From Nocardioides perillae (lineage in GTDB: Bacteria > Actinomycetota > Actinomycetes > Propionibacteriales > Nocardioidaceae): 64,000 nt of DNA. Positions 1-10,107 of the stretch are shown one piece after another. A program made the position numbers and the translations under genes. Positions within the stretch are counted from its first letter, which is position 1. Each line of letters starts with the position of its first letter. The notes under the pieces are model-generated. The model had not been told where the DNA came from, did not search any database, and worked only from the letters and a program-made list of their open reading frames with translations. Location: the NCBI RefSeq assembly GCF_013409425.1, contig NZ_JACCAC010000001.1, positions 744,001-808,000 on the forward strand, read 5' to 3'.

Positions 1-1563
<1,563 letters not shown>

Positions 1564-1674
1564 GGTGTCTCCTGGTGCGTCGTACGGCGCGTCCCGGTGC
1601 CCGGTGCGCTGCTCATTGGATCGTTCAAGTCATCTTGTCCGACGACCCCGGCCCAGTACCCACCCGCATGCGCG

Positions 1675-1702
1675 TTACCCGCCGGTAGCGACGGCGTACG
1701 AT
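1675..1702 (+). promoter_or_regulatory. Leaderless promoter of the acyl-CoA dehydrogenase gene
   Basis: TTACCC (1675-1680) and TACGAT (1697-1702) are separated by 16 nt. The hexamer ends 7 nt before the ATG at 1710 and there is no Shine-Dalgarno sequence, so transcription probably starts at the start codon. Confidence 0.55.
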
Positions 1703-1709
1703 GGCCGGC

Positions 1710-2864
1710 ATGAAGCGCACCATCTACACCGAGGACCACGAGGCCTTCCGCGCCTCCGTGCGCGAGTTCCTCGAGCGGTCGGTCGTCCCCCACGTCGAGC
1801 AGCACGCGGCCGACAAGTCGCTGCCCCGCGACTTCTGGCTCGAGGCCGGCAAGCAGGGCTTCCTCGGTCTCGAGGTCCCCGACGAGTTCGGCGGCGCCAA
1901 GGACCTCCAGGGCGGCGACTACCGGTTCAACGCCGTGCTGATGGAGGAGCTGTCCTTCGTCAACGCCGCGCTGTCGTCGTGCGTCGGCATCCACGCCGAC
2001 ATCGTCGCGCCCTACCTCGTCGAGCTCACCACCGAGGAGCAGCGCCAGCGCTGGCTGCCCGGTGTCGCCTCGGGCGAGACGCTCTGCGCGATCGGCATGA
2101 CCGAGCCCTCCGGCGGCTCCGACCTGGCGGCGCTCAAGACGACCGCGGTGCGCGACGGCGACGACTGGGTCGTCAACGGCTCGAAGACCTTCATCACCAA
2201 CGGCTACTCCGCCGACCTGGTGGTCACCGCGGTCCGCACCAGCCCCGAGAAGGGCGCGCGCGGCATCACGCTCTTCGGCATCGAGACCGACAAGCCGGGC
2301 TTCAGCCGCGGTCGCAAGCTCGACAAGGTCGGTCAGGACGAGTCCGACACCGCCGAGCTGTTCTTCGAGGACGTCCGCGTCACCGACGCCGACGTCGTGG
2401 GCGAGCTCGACAACGGCTTCATCCACATGATGCAGAACCTCCCGCAGGAGCGCCTGGGCTGCGCGATCTCCAACCTGGCGCACGCCAAGCAGATCCTGGT
2501 CGAGACGCTGCAGTACACCAAGGACCGCAAGGCCTTCGGCCAGGGCGTGGGCTCCTTCCAGCACAACAAGTTCCTGCTCGCCGAGCTGTTCACCCAGGTC
2601 GACGTCACCCAGGCCTACGTCGACCAGTGCGTGCTCGCGCACTCCGCCGGCGACCTCACCCCCACCGACGCCGCCAAGGCCAAGTGGTGGACCTCGCAGG
2701 TGCAGAACGAGATCCTCGACCACTGCGTGCAGCTGCACGGCGGCTACGGCTTCATGAACGAGTACCGCGTCGCCCGCGCCTGGCGCGACGCCCGCGTCTC
2801 GAAGATCTGGGCCGGCTCCAACGAGATCATGAAGGAGCTCATCGGCCGCGACCTCGGCCTCTGA
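1710..2864 (+). CDS. Acyl-CoA dehydrogenase
   Basis: This 384-residue FAD enzyme catalyses alpha,beta-dehydrogenation of an acyl-CoA, passing electrons to ETF. The whole fold is present: helical N-terminus, beta-domain with MTEPSGGSD (FAD/substrate binding), and C-terminal helical domain with the LHGGYGF and ARAWRDARV signatures. The MCAD-type catalytic Glu position (IYEGT) reads IWAGS here; E247 in NLPQERL sits where long-chain type enzymes carry their base, by recollection of the family. An ATG at 1701 is also in frame, but the TACGAT box covers it, so 1710 is preferred. Chain length cannot be assigned. Confidence 0.93.
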   Translation: MKRTIYTEDHEAFRASVREFLERSVVPHVEQHAADKSLPRDFWLEAGKQGFLGLEVPDEFGGAKDLQGGDYRFNAVLMEELSFVNAALSSCVGIHADIVAPYLVELTTEEQRQRWLPGVASGETLCAIGMTEPSGGSDLAALKTTAVRDGDDWVVNGSKTFITNGYSADLVVTAVRTSPEKGARGITLFGIETDKPGFSRGRKLDKVGQDESDTAELFFEDVRVTDADVVGELDNGFIHMMQNLPQERLGCAISNLAHAKQILVETLQYTKDRKAFGQGVGSFQHNKFLLAELFTQVDVTQAYVDQCVLAHSAGDLTPTDAAKAKWWTSQVQNEILDHCVQLHGGYGFMNEYRVARAWRDARVSKIWAGSNEIMKELIGRDLGL

Positions 2865-2883
2865 GGCGCGTCTGCGGGGTGTC

Positions 2884-2947
2884 GGAGTCCCCGGCTGACC
2901 GGTGACTCCTGCACTTGTGGCCCGACAACTCGGGCCACAAGTGCAGG
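2884..2947. repeat. Palindromic repeat family, copy 1
   Basis: Twenty nt after the acyl-CoA dehydrogenase stop there is an imperfect palindrome (2884-2909, GGAGTC to GACTCC) joined to a perfect 18-bp hairpin with loop CAAC (2908-2947, arm CCTGCACTTGTGGCCCGA). Closely similar units lie at 35811-35905 and 58254-58313. No T-tract follows. It may act as a terminator or be a REP-like mobile repeat. Confidence 0.85.
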
Positions 2948-3068
2948 ACTTGCCCCCCCAGTACGCCGGGGCGCGCGACGCGGCCCCGTCCCAGGGCCCC
3001 CGCCCGCCCCAGCAGCCCCTTTGGTGCATTCGGCTGTGCGGCGCGGCGGGGTCCGGCACGATGAGCGC

Positions 3069-3317
3069 GTGGACGACGAGCAGGACCGCGGCACGGGACC
3101 GCGCGGCCCCGCGCCCGGGCGCCGGCCGCACCCCGGGCCCGACGCCTCGCCCTTCGCGCTGGAGGTGTGGCGCGCGAGCGAGGAGGTCGCCGACGTGCTC
3201 GACCAGTTCGACGACGAGGACGAGCGCCAGCGCGCCGCCGAGCTGATCTACCGCGACGCCGACGGCACCGTGCGCACGCGCCACGGCATGCTGCGCCCGG
3301 TCCGCGACGACCCCTGA
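3069..3317 (+). CDS. Small conserved-looking hypothetical protein
   Basis: An 82-residue acidic protein with a Pro/Gly/Arg-rich N-terminus and a folded-looking helical half (ALEVWRASEEVADVLDQF, then ERQRAAELIYRDADGTVRT). No signal peptide or membrane segment is seen. The GTG at 3069 lies 6 nt after CACGAT, matching the leaderless pattern of this genome; a longer in-frame reading from TTG 3021 is less likely. It precedes thpR with a 106-nt gap. I do not recognise the family. Confidence 0.5.
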   Translation: MDDEQDRGTGPRGPAPGRRPHPGPDASPFALEVWRASEEVADVLDQFDDEDERQRAAELIYRDADGTVRTRHGMLRPVRDDP

Positions 3318-3423
3318 GCCCGCCTCCGACCCGCCGCCGACCGGCCGCCGTCCCGCGGCACCCCTGCCGACCCGCACCAGCACCTGCACCGCAACCCCCG
3401 GCGTACGTCGTAGGGTCGCCGCC

Positions 3424-3996
3424 GTGCGCGTCTTCGTCGCCCTGAGGCCGCCCGAGGAGGCGGTGGAGCACCTCGCCGACTTCCTGGAGCCGCGGCGCGA
3501 GGCCGCGCCGCCGGGGCTGCGGTGGTCACTGGTGGAGCAGCTGCACGTGACGCTCGCCTTCGCCGCGGAGCTCGAGGAGCGCCGCCTCGACGACCTGCTC
3601 GAGGGGGTGGCCGCCGCCGCGGCGCGCCGTCGCCCCGTGCCGACCCGGGTCGCCGGTGGCGGGGCCTTCCCCGACGTCGGCCGCGCGAAGGTGCTGTGGG
3701 CGGGCCTCGACCTGGCGCCCGACGACGCGGCGGAGGTCGATGCGCTCGCGGCCGGCGTCCGCACGGCCGTGGCGCGGGCCGGCGCGCCGGTCGACGGCGC
3801 CCGCTTCCGCCCGCACCTGACCGTGGCGCGGCTCGGCCGGCCGCGCGAGATCACGCGGTGGGTGCAGCTGCTCGACGCCTACGTCGGGCCGCGCTGGCAC
3901 GCCGACCAGGTCGCGGTGGTGGCGTCCCACCTCGGGGAGGGCCCGGGCGGGCGCCCGCGCCACGAGCAGCTGGCCCGGCTGCCCGTCGGCGCCTGA
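3424..3996 (+). CDS. thpR: RNA 2',3'-cyclic phosphodiesterase (2H family)
   Basis: A 190-residue 2H-phosphoesterase of the LigT/ThpR family, which opens 2',3'-cyclic phosphates on RNA ends. The two catalytic histidine motifs are HVTL at H41 and HLTV at H131, the normal spacing. Length is typical. The GTG start follows TAGGGT (3411-3416) by 7 nt, so the mRNA is probably leaderless. It stands alone between the small hypothetical gene and the transhydrogenase operon. Confidence 0.92.
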   Translation: MRVFVALRPPEEAVEHLADFLEPRREAAPPGLRWSLVEQLHVTLAFAAELEERRLDDLLEGVAAAAARRRPVPTRVAGGGAFPDVGRAKVLWAGLDLAPDDAAEVDALAAGVRTAVARAGAPVDGARFRPHLTVARLGRPREITRWVQLLDAYVGPRWHADQVAVVASHLGEGPGGRPRHEQLARLPVGA

Positions 3997-4103
3997 CCCG
4001 CGTCTCACCCGCACCCGACCCCGCAGGACCCCGCCAGACCTGCGCCGACCCCGCACCGCGCGGTGCCTGTCGCGCGCCCGCTCGGTGCCCTAGGTTCAGC
4101 GGC

Positions 4104-4145
4104 GTGAGGCCGCGCGCTGGAGGCACTGCAGGGAGCACCGCATGA
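4104..4145 (+). CDS. Possible 13-codon leaderless leader ORF upstream of pntAA
   Basis: TAGGTT at 4091-4096 is followed after 7 nt by GTG, opening a 13-codon frame whose TGA (4143-4145) overlaps the ATG of pntAA as ATGA. The spacing equals that of the leaderless genes in this window, so the mRNA may begin with this uORF and couple it to pntAA. The peptide is Gly/Ala/Arg-rich with no recognisable function. No expression evidence is available. Confidence 0.4.
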   Translation: MRPRAGGTAGSTA

Positions 4146-5299
4146 GGATCGCCGTCGTCCGCGAGACCCGCGAGGCCGAGGCCCGCGTCGCCATGGTGCC
4201 CGAGCTGGTGGGCAAGCTGACCGCCCTGGGCTACGAGGTGCTGGTCGAGCCCGGGGCCGGCCTGAGCGCGGGCGCGACCGACGCCGACTACACGACCGCG
4301 GGCGCGCAGGTCGACGACCGCGCGCTCGACGACGCCGACGTCGTGCTGGCGGTGCAGCCGCTCGGCGTCGACCAGGTGCGCCGGCTGCGCCGCGGTGCGG
4401 CGACGATCTCCTTCCTGCCGACCGCGCAGGTGCCCGAGGTGGTACGCGACCTGCGCGACCTGGCGATCACCTCCTTCGCGGTCGAGCTGGTGCCGCGGAT
4501 CAGCCGCGCGCAGTCGATGGACGCGCTCTCCTCGCAGTCGCTCGTCTCGGGCTACCGCTGCGCGATCGTCGCCGCCGGCATGCTGCGCCGCTTCTTCCCG
4601 CTCAACATGACCGCCGCCGGCACGGTGCCGCCCGCCGAGGTGGTCGTGCTCGGTGCGGGCGTCGCGGGCCTGCAGGCCATCGCCACCGCGCGCCGGCTCG
4701 GCGCCGTCGTCAAGGCGTACGACGTGCGCGCGGCCGCCGCCGAGGAGATCCGGTCGCTGGGGGCCCAGGCGATCGAGCTGGACCTCGAGACGCTCGAGGG
4801 CGCCGGGGGCTACGCCCGCGAGATGAGCGAGGAGCGGGCGGCGCGCCAGCGCGAGCTGCTCGCCCCCCACATCGCCTCGGCCGACGCGCTCATCACCACC
4901 GCGGCGGTGCCGGGCCGCACCGCGCCGGTGCTGGTGACCGCCGCCATGGTCGAGCGCATGCGGCCCGGCTCGGTCGTGGTCGACCTGGCCGCGGAGTCCG
5001 GCGGCAACGTCGAGGGCTCGGTGCCCGGCGAGGTGGTGCGCGTGGGCGGCGCCACCCTGTGGGGCGGGCGCAACGTGCCCGCGCAGATGCCGGCGCCCGC
5101 CTCGCGGCTCTACGCCCAGAACCTCGTCAACCTCGTCGCCCTCATGACCGCCGCCGGCGAGGACGCGCCGCCCGGCACGTTCCTGCCGGACTGGGGCGAC
5201 GAGATCGTCGCCGCGTCGTGCGTCACCCGCGACGGCGCGATCGTCCACGACCCGACCCGGGTCGCCCTCGAAGGACCTGCCGGAGGTGCCCTGCCGTGA
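4142..5299 (+). CDS. pntAA: NAD(P) transhydrogenase subunit alpha 1 (NAD-binding domain I)
   Basis: A 385-residue soluble dI component of proton-translocating transhydrogenase, which transfers hydride between NADH and NADP+. It shows the alanine dehydrogenase/PNT N-domain (RETREAEARVAMVPE), the RAQSMDALSSQ loop and the Rossmann motif VLGAGVAGLQA. It ends after dI, so the alpha chain is split as in Rhodospirillum-type systems. ATG at 4142 has GGGAG upstream. The stop overlaps pntAB as GTGA, indicating coupled translation. Confidence 0.95.
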   Translation: MRIAVVRETREAEARVAMVPELVGKLTALGYEVLVEPGAGLSAGATDADYTTAGAQVDDRALDDADVVLAVQPLGVDQVRRLRRGAATISFLPTAQVPEVVRDLRDLAITSFAVELVPRISRAQSMDALSSQSLVSGYRCAIVAAGMLRRFFPLNMTAAGTVPPAEVVVLGAGVAGLQAIATARRLGAVVKAYDVRAAAAEEIRSLGAQAIELDLETLEGAGGYAREMSEERAARQRELLAPHIASADALITTAAVPGRTAPVLVTAAMVERMRPGSVVVDLAAESGGNVEGSVPGEVVRVGGATLWGGRNVPAQMPAPASRLYAQNLVNLVALMTAAGEDAPPGTFLPDWGDEIVAASCVTRDGAIVHDPTRVALEGPAGGALP

Positions 5300-5625
5300 C
5301 CCTCGACCCCGCGGTCGTCTGGCTGACGATCTTCGTGCTCAGCGTCTTCGTCGGCGTCGAGGTGATCTCGAAGGTCTCCTCGACCCTGCACACCCCGCTC
5401 ATGTCCGGCGCCAACGCCATCCACGGCATCATCCTGCTCGGCGCGGTCCTGGTGACCGGCACCGCCGACTCGGGGCTCGCCCTGGTCGTCGGCCTCGTCG
5501 CCGTCGTGCTCGCCTCCGTCAACGTCGTCGGCGGCTTCGTCGTGACCGACCGGATGCTGCGGATGTTCCAGCGCCGCAAGCCAGCGAAGGGGCAGCCGGC
5601 CGGGTCCGACGGCGCCGGCCGGTGA
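5296..5625 (+). CDS. pntAB: NAD(P) transhydrogenase subunit alpha 2 (membrane part)
   Basis: A 109-residue membrane protein with three to four hydrophobic segments and the conserved stretch HTPLMSGANAIHGI of the transhydrogenase dII alpha part. It forms half of the proton channel with PntB. GTG at 5296 overlaps the pntAA stop and has GGAGG 9 nt upstream. The basic C-terminal tail is presumably cytosolic. The next start overlaps its stop. Confidence 0.95.
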   Translation: MTLDPAVVWLTIFVLSVFVGVEVISKVSSTLHTPLMSGANAIHGIILLGAVLVTGTADSGLALVVGLVAVVLASVNVVGGFVVTDRMLRMFQRRKPAKGQPAGSDGAGR

Positions 5626-7019
5626 GCGACGTGAGCACCGTGCCCACCTGGGTGCAGCTGGTCTACCTCGGCTGCGCCGTCGCCTTCATCCTCGCGCTCA
5701 AGGGGCTGGCAGGCCCGCGCACCGCCCGCGCCGGCAACCTGCTCGGCGCCGCCGCGGCCGCGGTGGCCTGCGCGGTCCCCTTCCTCCACCTCGACCTCGA
5801 CCACGTCGGGCTGATCCTGGGCGCGGTCGCGCTCGGCTCGCTCGTCGGCGCGGTCGGCGCCCGCCGGGTGCAGATGACGCAGATGCCGCAGATGGTCGCG
5901 CTCTTCAACGGCGTCGGCGGCGGCGCGGCCGCCCTGGTGGCGCTCCTGGAGCTCGAGCACCTCGTCGAGGACGGCGCGCCCACCTTCTACCTCGTCGCCA
6001 CGGCGTTCACGATCCTCGTCGGCTCGGTCTCCTTCTCCGGCTCGGTCGTCACCTTCGCCAAGCTGCAGGAGCTCATGACCTCGCGGCCGGTGACCTTCCC
6101 GGGGCTGCCGGTGGTCTTCGGCCTGGCCGCCGTCGCGGCGCTCGCGGTGGGCGTCGTGCTGTCGACGGCGTCGGGGGCGAGCGTCTGGCTGGGCGTCGGG
6201 CTCGCGCTGCTCGGCCTCGCGGTCGGCGTGCTGCTGGTGCTGCCGGTCGGCGGCGCCGACGTGCCGATCGTCATCTCGCTGCTCAACGCCTTCACCGGCC
6301 TGACGGTCGCCGCCGGCGGCTACGTCCTGCAGAACGTCGTGCTCCTCGTCGCCGGCACCCTGGTCGGCGCCTCCGGCACCTTCCTCACCCTGCTGATGGC
6401 CGGCGCGATGGGCCGCTCGGTGTCGAACATCCTCTTCGGCGCGCTGAAGGGCGGCTCCACGCTCGGCGCGGGCGAGGCGTCCGACCGCCCGGTGCGCTCG
6501 GCCGGGCCCGAGGACGTCGCCATCCTGCTCGGCTACGCCGACAGCGTCCTCGTCGTGCCCGGCTACGGCCTCGCCGTGGCCCAGGCGCAGCACACCCTGC
6601 GCGAGCTGGTCGAGGTGCTGCAGGCGCGCGGCACGCGCGTCGCCTACGCCATCCACCCGGTCGCCGGCCGGATGCCCGGCCACATGAACGTGCTGCTGGC
6701 CGAGGCCCAGGTGCCCTACGAGCAGCTGCGCGAGATGGACGACGTCAACGGCGAGTTCAAGCAGACCGACGTGGTGCTCGTCGTCGGCGCCAACGACGTG
6801 GTCAACCCCGCCGCGCGCACGTCGCCCGGTGCGCCGATCTACGGCATGCCGATCCTCGACGTCGACGAGGCGCGACAGGTGGTCTTCCTGAAGCGCTCGA
6901 TGCGTCCCGGCTTCGCCGGCATCGAGAACGAGCTGCTCTTCGACCCCAAGACCACCCTGCTCTTCGGCGACGCCAAGGCCACGCTGACCAAGCTGCTGGG
7001 GGCGACCAAGGCGCTCTGA
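5622..7019 (+). CDS. pntB: NAD(P) transhydrogenase subunit beta
   Basis: A 465-residue beta subunit: about nine membrane helices (residues 8-265) complete the proton channel, and the C-terminal dIII domain binds NADP(H), with the GYGLAVAQAQ nucleotide motif and the FKQTDVVLVVGANDVVNPAA signature. GTG 5622 overlaps the pntAB stop. With pntAA and pntAB it forms the full enzyme, probably supplying NADPH from the proton motive force. Confidence 0.96.
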   Translation: MSDVSTVPTWVQLVYLGCAVAFILALKGLAGPRTARAGNLLGAAAAAVACAVPFLHLDLDHVGLILGAVALGSLVGAVGARRVQMTQMPQMVALFNGVGGGAAALVALLELEHLVEDGAPTFYLVATAFTILVGSVSFSGSVVTFAKLQELMTSRPVTFPGLPVVFGLAAVAALAVGVVLSTASGASVWLGVGLALLGLAVGVLLVLPVGGADVPIVISLLNAFTGLTVAAGGYVLQNVVLLVAGTLVGASGTFLTLLMAGAMGRSVSNILFGALKGGSTLGAGEASDRPVRSAGPEDVAILLGYADSVLVVPGYGLAVAQAQHTLRELVEVLQARGTRVAYAIHPVAGRMPGHMNVLLAEAQVPYEQLREMDDVNGEFKQTDVVLVVGANDVVNPAARTSPGAPIYGMPILDVDEARQVVFLKRSMRPGFAGIENELLFDPKTTLLFGDAKATLTKLLGATKAL

Positions 7020-7051
7020 GGCCCGCCGGCAGCGCGGCCGGGCGGTGCCGC

Positions 7052-7696
7052 TCAGCCGTGCGCCACCCCGTACAACCGGTCGCCGGCGTCGCCGAGGCCG
7101 GGGACGATGTAGCCGAGCTCGTTGAGCCGCTCGTCCATGGCGGCGGTGACGACGGTGACCGGCACGTCGAGGTCGGCGAGCTCGCGCTCGAGGCGCTCGC
7201 AGCCCTCGGGGGCGACGAGCAGGCAGATCGCGGTGATGTGGTCGGCCCCGCGGTCGGTGAGGAAGCGGATCGCCGCGGCCAGCGTGCCGCCGGTGGCGAG
7301 CATCGGGTCGAGCACGTAGCACTGGCGCCCCGAGAGGTCCTCGGGCAGGCGCTCGGCGTAGGTCGAGGCCTCCAGCGTCTCCTCGTTGCGGATCATCCCG
7401 AGGAAGCCCACCTCGGCCGTCGGCAGCAGCCGCATCATCCCGTCGAGCATCCCGAGCCCGGCCCGCAGGATCGGCACGACGAGCGGCTTGGGGGTGGCCA
7501 GGCGTACGCCGGTCGTCGCCGCCACGGGCGTCTCGATGTCGACGTCGGTCACCCGCACCTCGCGGGTCGCCTCGTAGGCCAGCAACGTGACGAGCTCGTC
7601 GGCCAGCCGCCGGAAGGTCGGCGAGTCGGTCGAGGCCTCCCGCAGCGTGGTGAGCTTGTGGGCGACGAGCGGGTGGTGGACGACCTCGGTGCGCAT
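7052..7696 (-). CDS. upp: Uracil phosphoribosyltransferase
   Basis: A 214-residue enzyme that makes UMP from uracil and PRPP for pyrimidine salvage. Family signatures are complete: [10 protein letters not shown], the PRPP loop DPMLATGGT and the C-terminal [12 protein letters not shown] uracil-binding stretch. ATG at 7696 follows TAGGGT by 7 nt, so a leaderless mRNA is likely. It is convergent with pntB and divergent from the tadA pair. Confidence 0.97.
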   Translation of the reverse strand: MRTEVVHHPLVAHKLTTLREASTDSPTFRRLADELVTLLAYEATREVRVTDVDIETPVAATTGVRLATPKPLVVPILRAGLGMLDGMMRLLPTAEVGFLGMIRNEETLEASTYAERLPEDLSGRQCYVLDPMLATGGTLAAAIRFLTDRGADHITAICLLVAPEGCERLERELADLDVPVTVVTAAMDERLNELGYIVPGLGDAGDRLYGVAHG

Positions 7697-7703
7697 GGGC
7701 CGC

Positions 7704-7709
7704 ACCCTA
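7704..7709 (-). promoter_or_regulatory. -10 box of upp
   Basis: TAGGGT on the minus strand ends 7 nt before the upp ATG. The absence of a ribosome binding site supports leaderless transcription. Confidence 0.5.
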
Positions 7710-7831
7710 GCCCCGCGGGGTGGAGCGACCAGAACCCTCTTGGCGCGGGCCCCCCGACCTGCCACGCTGGACGGCGGGACAGGCGGGGACCCGGCTGGCG
7801 GGACCGCGAGCAGGCGCAGGAGGAGGCAGTC

Positions 7832-8329
7832 GTGAGCGAGCAGACCGACGGCATCGACTTCGCCGTCGCGGCCTACCGCGAAGACGGCCGCTGGGTCGTC
7901 GACGACATCGCCGACCGCTTCCTCACCGACCTCGACACGCTCGCCTCGGGCCTGCGGCGCTTCCCGGGCGACGGCGGGGCGGTGGGCCTGGTCGCGGTCG
8001 ACGAGGACTTCTTCCTCGTCGTCCGGGTCACCGGCCCGCGCACCCGGTTGCTCCTCTCCGACGTCACCGCCGCGCTCGAGTGGGAGCTCGCGGCGGAGGC
8101 CGTCGAGCTGCTGGGCCTGCCCGACCCCGAGGACGACGACGAGCCGGAGCCGGCCGGCGACGTCGAGGTGCTGAGCGACCTGGGCCTGCCCGCCGCCGAG
8201 CTGGTCGACCTGCTCGAGGACCTCGTCGACGACGACGACCTCTACCCCGACGAGGTGCTCTCGGAGGTCGCCCGGCGCCTCGGCTTCGGCGAGCTCTTCG
8301 ACGACGCCGTCGGCCTCACCACCGCGTGA
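7832..8329 (+). CDS. tRNA adenosine deaminase-associated protein (TIGR03941-like)
   Basis: A 165-residue acidic protein recognised as the actinobacterial family always found before tadA. It contains [13 protein letters not shown] near the N-terminus, a central beta-rich region and a [26 protein letters not shown]-terminal helix region. Its role is unknown; co-occurrence suggests help with tRNA deamination. GTG at 7832 has AGGAGG 7 nt upstream. Its stop overlaps the tadA start as GTGA. Confidence 0.85.
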   Translation: MSEQTDGIDFAVAAYREDGRWVVDDIADRFLTDLDTLASGLRRFPGDGGAVGLVAVDEDFFLVVRVTGPRTRLLLSDVTAALEWELAAEAVELLGLPDPEDDDEPEPAGDVEVLSDLGLPAAELVDLLEDLVDDDDLYPDEVLSEVARRLGFGELFDDAVGLTTA

Positions 8330-8853
8330 GCGCCGGCCCCCACGTCGGCGCCGCACCCGCGGGGCCGGCGGCACCGTCGGCGTACGACGGGTGGATGGGC
8401 CTCGCGCTCGACGAGGCGCGGGGCGCGCTCGCGACCGGTGACGTCCCGATCGGCGCGGTCGTGGTCGACCGGGCCGGCGCGGTGCTGGGACGCGGGCGCA
8501 ACGTCCGCGAGGCAGAGGCGGACCCGACCGGCCACGCCGAGGTGGTCGCGCTGCGCGCGGCCGCACGCGAGCGCGGGGAGTGGCGGCTCGGCGGCTGCAC
8601 CCTGGTGGTGACCCTCGAGCCCTGCACGATGTGCGCTGGAGCTGCGGTGCTGGCGCGCGTCGACCGGGTCGTGCTCGGCGCCTGGGACGACAAGGCCGGC
8701 GCGGTCGGCAGCCTCTGGGACGTCGTGCGCGACCGCCGTCTGAACCATCGTCCCGAGGTGGTCGCCGGGGTGCGCGCGGAGGAGTCCGCCGCGCTGCTCG
8801 AGGGGTTCTTCGTCGAGCACCGGCGTGCCGACCGCGACCCGACCGGTGACTGA
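8326..8853 (+). CDS. tadA: tRNA-specific adenosine deaminase
   Basis: A 175-residue zinc deaminase that converts A34 to inosine in tRNA-Arg(ACG). The zinc motif HAEVVALR and PCTMC and the start of the fold (DVPIGAVVV) are present. The chosen GTG overlaps the partner stop; this gives an Ala/Pro-rich 20-residue N-extension. An ATG at 8394, 6 nt after a TACGAC box, is an alternative start. A strong hairpin follows. Confidence 0.93.
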   Translation: MSAGPHVGAAPAGPAAPSAYDGWMGLALDEARGALATGDVPIGAVVVDRAGAVLGRGRNVREAEADPTGHAEVVALRAAARERGEWRLGGCTLVVTLEPCTMCAGAAVLARVDRVVLGAWDDKAGAVGSLWDVVRDRRLNHRPEVVAGVRAEESAALLEGFFVEHRRADRDPTGD

Positions 8854-8862
8854 CCTGCGCCG

Positions 8863-8886
8863 GGCCGGCGCCGCGCGGCGCCGGCC
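8863..8886 (+). terminator. Hairpin after tadA
   Basis: A perfect 24-nt GC palindrome (arm GGCCGGCGCCGC) starts 10 nt after the tadA stop. It could serve both tadA and the opposing small gene. No T-run follows. Confidence 0.5.
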
Positions 8887-8914
8887 TCGTCGGTCGGCGG
8901 CCGGGTGGAGGCCG

Positions 8915-9057
8915 TCAGGCCGAGGCGGGCTGGCCGACCTCGAGGCCGAGCAGGAAGCCGACGACGTCGAGGTCGTCGGCGAAGCGGTGCGTGACCACGC
9001 CGCGACCGGCGCGCGCCACGACGGCGACCGAGCCCGTGCCCGCGGGGGGCTGAGCAC
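8915..9057 (-). pseudogene. Small gene with apparent 1-nt frameshift in a C6 run
   Basis: A protein-like frame reads TGSVAVVARAGRGVVTHRF then FADDLDVVGFLLGLEV up to a stop at 8915. A ribosome binding site AGGAGA with GTG 5 nt on (start 9057) lies in another frame. Adding one base to the run of six C (plus-strand G run 9044-9049) would join both into a 47-residue protein. This may be a sequencing error, a true frameshift, or phase variation. I do not recognise the family. The remaining DNA of 8887-9297 holds only a 13-bp tandem duplication (ACCGCCCGTGGGC) and the presumed lutA promoter. Confidence 0.4.
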
Positions 9058-9297
9058 GGGGGTCTCCTGGGTGCGGTGGTCTGCGACCGCGGGGTGGGCG
9101 GCCGGCCTCGCCGACGCTGGTGCGGCAGCGGCCCGGGTGTGGCCGCAACGACCGGACGGGGGACGGAGGTCCCGGTCGAGCGGGACCGTCGGTGGGGCCT
9201 CAGCCGCGCACCGCCCGTGGGCACCGCCCGTGGGCCCCCTTCCGTGCGCGTCGCCCGCCGGGTAGAACGGGGTGGTGCGACGGACGGGCGGTGCGGC

Positions 9298-10107
9298 GTG
9301 AAGGTCGCCCTGATGGTGACGTGCGTCAACGACGCGATGTTCCCCGAGACCGGCAAGGCGGTCGTGCGGCTGCTGGAGCGGCTGGGGGTCGAGGTCGACT
9401 TCCCGGCGGCGCAGACCTGCTGCGCCCAGCCGATGGTCAACACCGGCTACCTCGACGAGGCGGTGCCGGTGGTCCGCACGTTCGTGGAGGCGTTCGACGG
9501 CTACGACGCGGTCGTGACGCCGTCGGGCTCGTGCGCGGGGTCGGCCCGCCACCAGCACGCGATCGTCGCGCGCCGCTCGGGCGACCCGGCGCTCGCCGCC
9601 GCGGTGGAGCGGACCGCGCCGCGGACCTACGAGCTGTCGGAGTTCCTCGTCGACGTGCTCGGCGTGGTGGACGTCGGCGCCTACTTCCCGCACACCGTGA
9701 CCTACCACCCGACCTGCCACTCGCTGCGGATGCTGGGCGTCGGTGACCGGCCCCGGCGGCTGCTCGAGGCCGTGCGGGGGCTGCGGCTCGTCGAGCTCCC
9801 GGGCGCGGCGGAGTGCTGCGGCTTCGGCGGCACCTTCGCGGTGAAGAACAGCGACACGTCGATCGCGATGGGTGCCGACAAGGCCCGGCACGTGCGCGGC
9901 ACCGGGGCCGAGGTGCTGGTCGCGGGCGACAACTCGTGCCTGGTGCACGTCGGTGGCGTGCTGTCGCGGCAGCAGGCGGGCGTCCGCGTGGTCCACCTCG
10001 CCGAGGTGCTGGCCTCGACGGAGGAGGACGCGGCCGACGAGCCGCCGCAGACCTCGCCCGCCACGGCCGTCGGGCGGGCGCCGCTGCAGGGGGAGCGCAC
10101 GCCGTGA
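9298..10107 (+). CDS. lutA: Lactate utilization protein A (cysteine-rich Fe-S protein)
   Basis: A 269-residue protein with two CCG-type cysteine-rich domains: AAQTCCAQPM with PSGSCAG, then YHPTCHS with AECCGFGGTF. LutA works with LutB and LutC to oxidise L-lactate to pyruvate. The start is uncertain: GTG 9298 directly precedes KVALMV, where the fold begins, without a clear ribosome binding site. A TAGAAC hexamer lies at 9263-9268. Its stop overlaps lutB. Confidence 0.93.
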   Translation: MKVALMVTCVNDAMFPETGKAVVRLLERLGVEVDFPAAQTCCAQPMVNTGYLDEAVPVVRTFVEAFDGYDAVVTPSGSCAGSARHQHAIVARRSGDPALAAAVERTAPRTYELSEFLVDVLGVVDVGAYFPHTVTYHPTCHSLRMLGVGDRPRRLLEAVRGLRLVELPGAAECCGFGGTFAVKNSDTSIAMGADKARHVRGTGAEVLVAGDNSCLVHVGGVLSRQQAGVRVVHLAEVLASTEEDAADEPPQTSPATAVGRAPLQGERTP

